A stretch of 7,060 nt of DNA from Polynucleobacter meluiroseus (GTDB taxonomy: Bacteria > Verrucomicrobiota > Verrucomicrobiia > Opitutales > UBA953), in assembly GCA_943323725.2 (NCBI GenBank), contig CALPIW020000079.1, forward strand, positions 1 to 7,060, read 5' to 3'. The notes beneath the pieces were generated by a model. The model made no database searches, was not told the origin of the DNA, and saw only the letters and a list, made by a program, of their open reading frames with translations. Numbering within the stretch: position 1 is the stretch's first letter; every line of letters begins with the position of its first letter. Position numbers and translations under genes: made by a program. This document shows, in pieces, positions 5,968 through 7,060 of the stretch.

Positions 5968-7060
5968 TCAGCCCTGTGCCAGCTCCCGCAACTTGTGCAA
6001 ATCCAGCTTGCCCGTGCCTAAAATCGGGATGCCCGGTACCTTCTTGAACACCTTGGGAATCCATAGATTGGCCAGGCCCTCGGCGGCGAGCGCGGCGCGG
6101 ATCGCCTCGACGTCCACGTCTTCCGTATGCAGCACGACGAGTTGTTCGCCTTTCAGCGGATCGGCCGTGCTCGCGACGGCGACCTTGAGCTCGACCGCAT
6201 CCGTGAGCCCCATGACCTTACGCAACGCCTCCTCGATGGTGCCATGCGGAACCATCTCGCCGCCGATCTTGGAGAAGCGGGAGAGACGTCCGGCCAGATG
6301 CAGGAAGCCGTCGTCGTCGAGCCGGGCCAGGTCACCGGTGCGATACCAACCATCGGGCGTCATGGCCTTGGCGGTCTGCTCGGCGTCGAGGTAACCCATG
6401 AAGACGTTGGCGCCGCGGATCTCGAGGAGGCCCACCTGACCGCTTGGCAGGACGTCGCCGGTCGTCGGATCGAGGAAACGGACCGCGACGCCGATGACGG
6501 GACGGCCGACGGACCCGCGCACATTGCCCACCCACACGCCATCAGGCGCCTCGGGGTCGGCCCGGTCGGGGACATTGACTGAAAGCACGGGGCTGGTCTC
6601 GGTGATGCCATAACCCTCGAGCATGGGAGTCTCGAGCTGGGTCGCAAAGGCGTCGACAAGGTCGGCCGGGCACTTCTCCGCGCCCACGACCGCCCACTCA
6701 AGCGAAGCGAAGTCGGCCGCAGTGCCACGACGAAGATACGGACGGAGGAAGGTCGGCGTACCGACGACGACGGTGACCTTCTCTTCCTTGATGGCCTTGA
6801 CGGCGGCGGCCGCGTCGAGCGGCGAAGGCAAAGTGATCAGACGCGGCGCGCGCGACAGGCAGTACCACAGACCGATGGTGAAACCGAAGCTATGGAAGAC
6901 GGGCAGGCTGCTCAGCAGGACGGCCGAGTCCGGCAGGATATCGGCGTCCTCGATCTGGCGGAGATTGGCGAGGATGTTGCGGTGCGAGAGACGCACGCCC
7001 TTCGGCTGACCGGAGCTGCCGCTGGTGAAGAGCAACGCCGCCTCGGCTTCGCCGCCGTGC
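5968..7060 (-). CDS. Aas-like acyl-ACP/acyl-CoA synthetase, C-terminal part (5' end beyond window)
   Basis: The frame stays open through the window edge, so about 363 C-terminal residues are visible and the true start lies outside. Motifs of the AMP-forming adenylation (ANL) family appear in order: the ATP-binding loop LFTSGSSGQPKG (about 7032-6997), VVGAEKCPADL, GYGITETSP (6615-6589), YRTGDLARLDDDGFLHLAGR (6345-6286), and the C-terminal catalytic lysine in GTGKLD (Lys codon 6009-6007). The run FHSFGFTIGL, the GAEK motif and GYGITETSPVLSVNVP closely match my memory of the synthetase half of E. coli Aas (FHSFGLTVGL, GAEK, GYGVTECAPVVSINVP). Aas activates fatty acids with ATP onto ACP and reacylates lysophosphatidylethanolamine at the inner membrane. 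An acyltransferase domain, and perhaps an LplT-like transporter domain, could lie upstream but cannot be seen. The main alternative is a stand-alone long-chain acyl-CoA ligase. Adenylation-family membership is near certain; the Aas subtype is probable. Confidence 0.9.
   Translation of the reverse strand, partial: HGGEAEAALLFTSGSSGQPKGVRLSHRNILANLRQIEDADILPDSAVLLSSLPVFHSFGFTIGLWYCLSRAPRLITLPSPLDAAAAVKAIKEEKVTVVVGTPTFLRPYLRRGTAADFASLEWAVVGAEKCPADLVDAFATQLETPMLEGYGITETSPVLSVNVPDRADPEAPDGVWVGNVRGSVGRPVIGVAVRFLDPTTGDVLPSGQVGLLEIRGANVFMGYLDAEQTAKAMTPDGWYRTGDLARLDDDGFLHLAGRLSRFSKIGGEMVPHGTIEEALRKVMGLTDAVELKVAVASTADPLKGEQLVVLHTEDVDVEAIRAALAAEGLANLWIPKVFKKVPGIPILGTGKLDLHKLRELAQG

Noticed and set aside
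3331..6021. An uninterrupted 896-codon plus-strand frame opposite glgP
   Set aside because: It exactly shadows glgP, and its translation is repetitive in acidic, Val, Leu and Gly residues, as expected from the reverse complement of GC3-biased codons. The opposite strand encodes an unmistakable full-length phosphorylase.

Overview
The window is high-GC bacterial DNA, with most third codon positions G or C. I see no mobile element, CRISPR array, rRNA or tRNA. The gene content suggests a heterotrophic, polysaccharide-using bacterium: a secreted SASA-family esterase, glycogen phosphorylase, and an Aas-type acyl-ACP synthetase/acyltransferase fragment. A member of the Verrucomicrobiota (Opitutae-like) or another PVC lineage is a plausible guess from overall style, but no marker here proves it. 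Shine-Dalgarno sequences are weak or absent before every gene.

Layout: positions 1-66 hold the 3' end of an unidentified plus-strand gene. It is followed 4 bp later by a secreted SASA-domain esterase (71-1108). After a 64-bp convergent gap, everything to the right is on the minus strand. In transcription order these are the C-terminal part of an Aas-like AMP-forming acyl-ACP/acyl-CoA synthetase (5968 to beyond 7060), glycogen phosphorylase glgP (3364-5916), a secreted protein of unknown function (2459-3325), and a divergent adenylate-kinase-like nucleoside monophosphate kinase with an extra C-terminal domain (1173-2378). The gaps between them are 51, 38 and 80 bp, so they could be co-transcribed.

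How the genes may work together: GlgP releases glucose-1-phosphate from alpha-glucan stores, the Aas-like enzyme recycles or activates fatty acids for phospholipids, and the NMP kinase balances adenylate or other nucleotide pools. These are housekeeping functions, and I see no defence or mobile system. The points most worth a second look are the kinase (unrecognised C-terminal domain of about 140 residues, loss of a standard AMP-binding arginine, non-canonical lid), the lysine/proline/alanine-rich tail on GlgP, and a hairpin that places the GTG start codon of the secreted-protein gene in its loop.
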